Origin: DATFLS01 sp964413425
GTDB lineage: Bacteria > Fidelibacterota > JAANXI01
NCBI GenBank assembly: GCA_964413425.1
Contig: CAYPST010000140.1
Location: forward strand, 1-9,444
Direction of reading: 5' to 3'
DNA: 9,444 nt
Positions 6,433-9,444 of the stretch are shown here, piece by piece. Numbering within the stretch: the first letter of the stretch is position 1; every line of letters begins with the position of its first letter. The notes beneath the pieces are model-generated. The model was not told where the DNA came from. It did no database searches and saw only the letters and a list, made by a program, of their open reading frames with translations. The translations under genes and the position numbers were made by a program.

Positions 6433-6977
6433 GTCACTGCAAATATCCCGCTAACAATTCCATGAGATGGAGGACATCTTCCTTCCTGTATTTGATCGAG
6501 AGTGTTTAGAAAACATGCGTCTGATACAAGGTGGTGAACCTGGCTTCTGTTTAATATGGAGAGAAGATATAAGCACAATGTATGACGCTATTTGGACGGA
6601 GATATTGTATATTTTTTTTGTCCCGTGGTCACGGGATCTCTTTGCCAAAGGCATCCCTTCGGGGCGAGGCGTTTTCTAAATAGCCTCAATTGATCAGAGC
6701 AGGACATTCCGCTCGCTGCGATCAACAGGTTGCCTCCGTCTTCTTCTGCCAATGCAATTTGGGTGAAAAGACCAATCGGAAAAAAGTCGGGTGTGGCCAG
6801 TACAACCGAGGTGCTGTTCTCAATCCTTTGAAATACTGCTCCGGCCACTGCTTCCCTGGCTGGCGGAACACTTTGTACAGTAGCACGGGCACGAGTCACT
6901 GCAGCAATAAACCGTCTGATACGTTGCTCTGTTTGACTGCCTTCGATTACATGCTCCCGGGACTCGGATTCATTCAA
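6433..6977 (-). pseudogene. Decayed lactate/glycolate-type oxidoreductase remnant, split by the 190-bp element
   Basis: Read on the - strand from 6977 (TTG; no good start or ribosome-binding site), one frame stays open to the element. Its first part (RIRRFIAAVTRARATVQSVP) resembles the N-terminal helix region of LUD/LutC proteins. The later GGNLLIAASGMSCSDQ resembles the C-terminal Cys-rich segment of GlcF/YdiJ-type Fe-S oxidoreductases (ASG-SC--QI). Beyond the element, in a frame shifted by one base, KYRKEDVLHLMELLAGYL then a stop (6433-6435) matches the expected H--ELLA ending of that family. It thus looks like a remnant, perhaps a deletion fusion of two neighbouring genes, with a frameshift and an insertion. 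Such enzymes oxidise lactate or glycolate, which would suit rhamnose breakdown via lactaldehyde. Family assignment is from short motifs only. Confidence 0.4.
6498..6687 (+). mobile_element. 190-bp MITE-like element, copy A
   Basis: The terminal inverted repeats are GAGAGTGTTTAGAAAAC at the left and, at the right end on the opposite strand, GAGGCTATTTAGAAAAC (14 of 17 identical). It is flanked by near-identical ATTTGATC (6490-6497) and AATTGATC (6688-6695), a worn target duplication of 8-9 bp. Its length equals copy B exactly, and the last 71 bp match copy B at 66 positions. It has no transposase frame, so it would need one in trans. Inside are the hairpin TCCCGTG-GT-CACGGGA (6621-6636), GCC-AAA-GGC, and CCC-TTCG-GGG (6655-6664), the last with a stable UUCG-type loop. 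It interrupts the oxidoreductase remnant and supplies an artificial coding tail to it. Confidence 0.8.
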
Positions 6978-7054
6978 ATGTTAAAATAATACGGCAATCC
7001 CGGCACGCTCCGCCTGTTACCTCTCGGACGGGATTCCGCCGGGGATGCCCGGGT

Positions 7055-7819
7055 TTACGAAATTCTCAGTTGTTTCTGCCGGTACTTTTCATCCAGTCTG
7101 TGCTGAATCTGCTCGACATCTTCTGGATCCATGAACTGAATATTCCCGACGGTCCGGGCTCCGTTGAAAATCTCAGCGGCCTTGACCGCCATGAAAGTCG
7201 CAACCAATACAGCGTCCGGAGCCCCCCCCACGGCAATCAGCCCATGGTTTCGCACAAGAATAATTTTCGGAGGAAATCCGTTTTCGGCAACAAATTGTTC
7301 CCAGCCGTCACGAATAGAACTCCCAAGCTCAGATCCGGGATCCACATACTCGAGCAGCAACGACCTGGGTCCACAGCACACAATCTCATCCGGAAATAAC
7401 CGGTTCTTTGCAAAGAGCGGTGCGGCGTCCGAACACAGAATTTTGTTTACTTCCACGGGATGGGTATGACCGACGCAATTGACGCCCTCCTGCTGCAGGA
7501 GCCAGCCATGAAATGTCGTTTCCACCGAAGGCTTCATGCTCTCCGGATTCACACGCGCTTCCAGCAATCGTTCTTCAATGGCTTCCTCGGAAAGCTGCTC
7601 ATCCAGCATGGGGAGAATCCGGTCGAACCGGACCTGCGTGACCTGATCTTCGTGCAGGTGCTCCAGCTGCGTGCCACTTGCCTTAACCAAAAAAGTTTCC
7701 TCATCGACCCGGATAGAGGTGTTCCCTTCTCCCAATATTACCAGTCGATTTTCCGGCCGTCCTAATTCTCTGGACAGGTTCAATAATTTACGGGTTTTGC
7801 GTTGTAATTCTTCGGGCAT
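7055..7819 (-). CDS. Class II (zinc) aldolase, probable rhamnulose-1-phosphate aldolase
   Basis: Cytoplasmic class II aldolase/adducin-family enzyme of 254 aa. Visible landmarks in order: phosphate-binding GEGNTS (30-35) and KASGT (46-50), catalytic Glu100 in SVETTFH, Zn ligands His118 and His120 in HTHP, and His192 in RNHGLI. These correspond to Glu73, His92, His94 and His155 of E. coli FucA, so the active site is complete. The family includes L-fuculose-, L-rhamnulose- and L-ribulose-phosphate enzymes. Position beside rhaA favours cleavage of L-rhamnulose-1-phosphate to DHAP and L-lactaldehyde, but sequence alone does not prove the substrate. It lacks the fused dehydrogenase domain of bifunctional rhamnulose-phosphate aldolase/lactaldehyde dehydrogenases. 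The ATG has AAGGAG 12 nt upstream, a rather long spacing. The gene lies 56 bp behind the maturase on the same strand and may share its transcript. Confidence 0.85.
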   Translation of the reverse strand: MPEELQRKTRKLLNLSRELGRPENRLVILGEGNTSIRVDEETFLVKASGTQLEHLHEDQVTQVRFDRILPMLDEQLSEEAIEERLLEARVNPESMKPSVETTFHGWLLQQEGVNCVGHTHPVEVNKILCSDAAPLFAKNRLFPDEIVCCGPRSLLLEYVDPGSELGSSIRDGWEQFVAENGFPPKIILVRNHGLIAVGGAPDAVLVATFMAVKAAEIFNGARTVGNIQFMDPEDVEQIQHRLDEKYRQKQLRIS

Positions 7820-7875
7820 GTCGGAAACAGACTCCTTTTCAGGTTAGATCGATATCTTTTTGTATCCCTCTTTAT

Positions 7876-9156
7876 CTATCGGCCACAACATTTTTTATAC
7901 TTTTTTCCGCTTCCGCAGGGGCAGGGATCGTTCCGCCCCACTTTTCCGAATTGTTCTTCGTTCCGGTTCTGACGTAGGCGGTCAACAATTTTGTACTCGC
8001 TCGCAGGCCGCCCCATCCGAAGAGCCTCAGCCATTTTTTCGAAGGTGGGAATTGTATGGGTATAATACGTTTTATATCCTTCGCAGAGATAATTCAGGCC
8101 CGGCTCACCATCGGGAGTTTCTGCCAGCCTGTCTTTGGGACACCCGCCGTTGCAGTATTCCAGAAAGTCACAGTCAAGACAATATTGCGGCAAGGCATCC
8201 CGTTTATCCTTGCCGAATTTGGTTTGGTGTGGTCCGTCAATCATGGAAACCATGGTGTGCTGGAGCACATTTCCGATCTGGTCTTCTCTATTGACGAAGT
8301 GATCGCAGGAGAACAAATCTCCGTTATGCTCGATTGCCACGGATCGTCCACAGGTTTCGGCATGCACACAGAGCGTTGCGGGCATACCCATCACCTGGGA
8401 CAGGAGCAAATCGAAATCCTGTACAAATATTTCTCCCACATCCTCCTGCTCCAGCCAGCGATCGAAGACACCGTTCAGAAAGGAGCCGTATCTTTCGGGC
8501 GGGACGCTTCGATGGGTGACTGTATCATCCGGATCCGGTTCCACGATTGGAATAAACTGGAAGAATGTGGAGCCGCAGTCCTTGAGAAAATCATACACTT
8601 CCCCGGGAGACCGGCTGTTATGGCTTTGCACAACAGTCAGGGTATTGAAATCGACGGAGTGCTTCTGCAGTATCTCGAGCCCGTGCATCACTGCCTGAAA
8701 GGAGCCTTCCCCCTTCCGATCCAGCCGGAATTTATTGTGTACCTCCTCAGGGCCGTCCACGCTCAATCCGACCAGAAAACCGTTAGCATGGAGGAATTTT
8801 CCCCACTCGTCATTCAGCAAGGTTCCATTCGTCTGCAGGGAATTGGTGATGGTCATACCCGGGCGGGCGTATGTCCGCTGGTAATCGACGGCCTTCCTGA
8901 AAAAATCAATCCCCATGAGGGTGGGTTCTCCGCCCTGCCAGGCAAAATCGATCTTTTGGGTCCCCATCGGCTGGGCTTCAATATACTTGCGGGTAAAATT
9001 CTCCAGAACATTCTCAGTCATCCGGAAATTTTTGGTGTCGGGAAAGAGCTCCTTCTTCTTTAAATAAAAACAGTATTCGCAATCAAGATTACAGATAGGG
9101 CCGATTGGTTTGGCCAGCACATGAAATTCTGCCCTGGCCTTCTCGTAATGTATCAT
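7876..9156 (-). CDS. Anaerobic-type sulfatase-maturating radical SAM enzyme with SEC-C tail
   Basis: 426-aa cytoplasmic radical SAM protein that converts the active-site Cys or Ser of type I sulfatases to formylglycine (anSME family). The SAM-cluster motif CNLDCEYC gives Cys22, Cys26 and Cys29; WQGGEPTL follows at 73-80. The eight auxiliary-cluster (SPASM) cysteines are all found: 263, 269, 284, 326, 329, 335, 339 and 358. They match the pattern of the Clostridium perfringens enzyme, including the Asp (285) just after the third cysteine that acts as proton acceptor there. Residues 406-426 form a SEC-C zinc motif (PCPCGSGKKYKKCC), an addition not needed for maturase activity. The ATG at 9156 lacks a clear Shine-Dalgarno sequence. 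No sulfatase is in the window, so its client lies elsewhere. The 190-bp element copy B sits 60 bp upstream of the start. Confidence 0.93.
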   Translation of the reverse strand: MIHYEKARAEFHVLAKPIGPICNLDCEYCFYLKKKELFPDTKNFRMTENVLENFTRKYIEAQPMGTQKIDFAWQGGEPTLMGIDFFRKAVDYQRTYARPGMTITNSLQTNGTLLNDEWGKFLHANGFLVGLSVDGPEEVHNKFRLDRKGEGSFQAVMHGLEILQKHSVDFNTLTVVQSHNSRSPGEVYDFLKDCGSTFFQFIPIVEPDPDDTVTHRSVPPERYGSFLNGVFDRWLEQEDVGEIFVQDFDLLLSQVMGMPATLCVHAETCGRSVAIEHNGDLFSCDHFVNREDQIGNVLQHTMVSMIDGPHQTKFGKDKRDALPQYCLDCDFLEYCNGGCPKDRLAETPDGEPGLNYLCEGYKTYYTHTIPTFEKMAEALRMGRPASEYKIVDRLRQNRNEEQFGKVGRNDPCPCGSGKKYKKCCGR

Positions 9157-9207
9157 ATTCGTCCGAACTGCTAAGTATTTGCGGATTTCATGTCATATTT
9201 TTTTAGT

Positions 9208-9216
9208 ATGTCAATT
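9208..9216. repeat. Target-site duplication, left copy
   Basis: ATGTCAATT directly borders the left end of element copy B and is repeated exactly at 9407-9415. On the - strand it reads AATTGACAT, which contains a consensus -35-like TTGACA facing the maturase gene. Confidence 0.85.
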
Positions 9217-9406
9217 GAGAGTATTTAGAAAACAAGCGTCCGAGACAACATGCTGAACCTGACTTCTGGTTATTATGCATATGAGATAGACGTCAAATGT
9301 ATGACGGTATATTGGCAGATATCTGTTCACTTGTCTTTGTCCCGTCGTCGCGGGATCTCTTTGCCAAAGGCATCCCTTCGGGGCAAGGCGTTTTCTAAAC
9401 AGACTC
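9217..9406 (+). mobile_element. 190-bp MITE-like element, copy B
   Basis: The left terminal repeat GAGAGTATTTAGAAAAC and the right end, read on the opposite strand as GAGTCTGTTTAGAAAAC, agree at 14 of 17 positions. The exact 9-bp direct repeat ATGTCAATT on both sides marks it as a transposed unit. Length is 190 bp as in copy A, and orientation is the same. The left terminal repeats of the two copies match at 16 of 17 bases, while the middle is more diverged. There is no transposase frame. Internal hairpins match copy A, including CCC-TTCG-GGG. The parent insertion sequence is not in the window; a 9-bp duplication is seen in several IS families, so I do not name one. Confidence 0.88.
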
Positions 9407-9415
9407 ATGTCAATT
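9407..9415. repeat. Target-site duplication, right copy
   Basis: Exact second copy of ATGTCAATT next to the right end of element copy B. The remaining 29 bases to the window edge show nothing I can assign. Confidence 0.85.
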
Positions 9416-9444
9416 ACATTCGCCGGCACAAAGAGTGCACTTGA

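Noticed and set aside
6690..6989. 99-codon open frame on the + strand opposite the oxidoreductase remnant
   Set aside because: The - strand translation carries the recognisable family-like motifs; the + frame does not.
8056..9063. 335-codon open frame on the + strand opposite the maturase gene
   Set aside because: It is fully antisense to a gene with all radical SAM and SPASM residues intact, has no recognisable motifs, and mirrors codon bias of the real gene.
9211..9429. 72-codon open frame on the - strand containing LFRKRLAPKGCLWQRDP
   Set aside because: The same peptide arises from copy A of the element (about 6600-6690), so it is a by-product of the non-coding mobile element, not a conserved gene.

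Overview
The window is a carbohydrate-catabolism locus from a bacterial chromosome of roughly 50-55% G+C. All five intact genes are sugar-related: a cytoplasmic 4-alpha-glucanotransferase (malQ, + strand), then, all on the - strand, an exported lipoprotein of the GH127/DUF1680 beta-L-arabinofuranosidase type, L-rhamnose isomerase (rhaA), a zinc class II aldolase, and an anaerobic-type sulfatase-maturating radical SAM enzyme with a C-terminal SEC-C motif. This gene set is typical of polysaccharide degraders of the FCB superphylum (Bacteroidota, Balneolota/Rhodothermota, Calditrichota, KSB1-like lineages). Clear Shine-Dalgarno sequences before malQ, GH127 and rhaA argue against classical Bacteroidota. 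I cannot fix the lineage from the sequence alone.

Layout. Positions 1-367 hold a stacked inverted repeat, a 14-bp-stem hairpin that probably ends an upstream transcript, and the malQ leader. malQ (368-1867) converges on the GH127 gene (2729-4591) across an 861-bp non-coding gap crowded with heptamer and decamer tandem repeats and GC hairpins. The gap between GH127 and rhaA (4592-4896) holds a likely operator palindrome, a structured leader and a GC hairpin behind rhaA. Upstream of rhaA (4897-6162) lie about 270 bp of apparent control region and a decayed oxidoreductase remnant split by a 190-bp MITE-like element. Then come the aldolase (7055-7819) and the maturase (7876-9156). A second 190-bp copy of the element, flanked by a perfect 9-bp direct repeat, sits just upstream of the maturase.

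How the genes fit together. RhaA makes L-rhamnulose. The aldolase is the expected enzyme for cleaving rhamnulose-1-phosphate to DHAP and L-lactaldehyde. No rhamnulokinase is visible, so it must lie elsewhere if the pathway is complete. The maturase implies one or more sulfatases outside the window, and the GH127 lipoprotein would release L-arabinofuranose-like sugars at the cell surface or in the periplasm. Together they suggest use of rhamnose-containing, possibly sulfated, plant or algal polysaccharides. That is inference from gene content.

The most distinctive signals are not protein-coding: a non-autonomous inverted-repeat element in two exactly equal-length copies (one disrupting a gene remnant, one in a promoter region), the repeat-packed convergent intergenic region, and a folded leader plus operator-like palindrome before the GH127 gene. 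I do not see a clearly new enzymatic or defence system.
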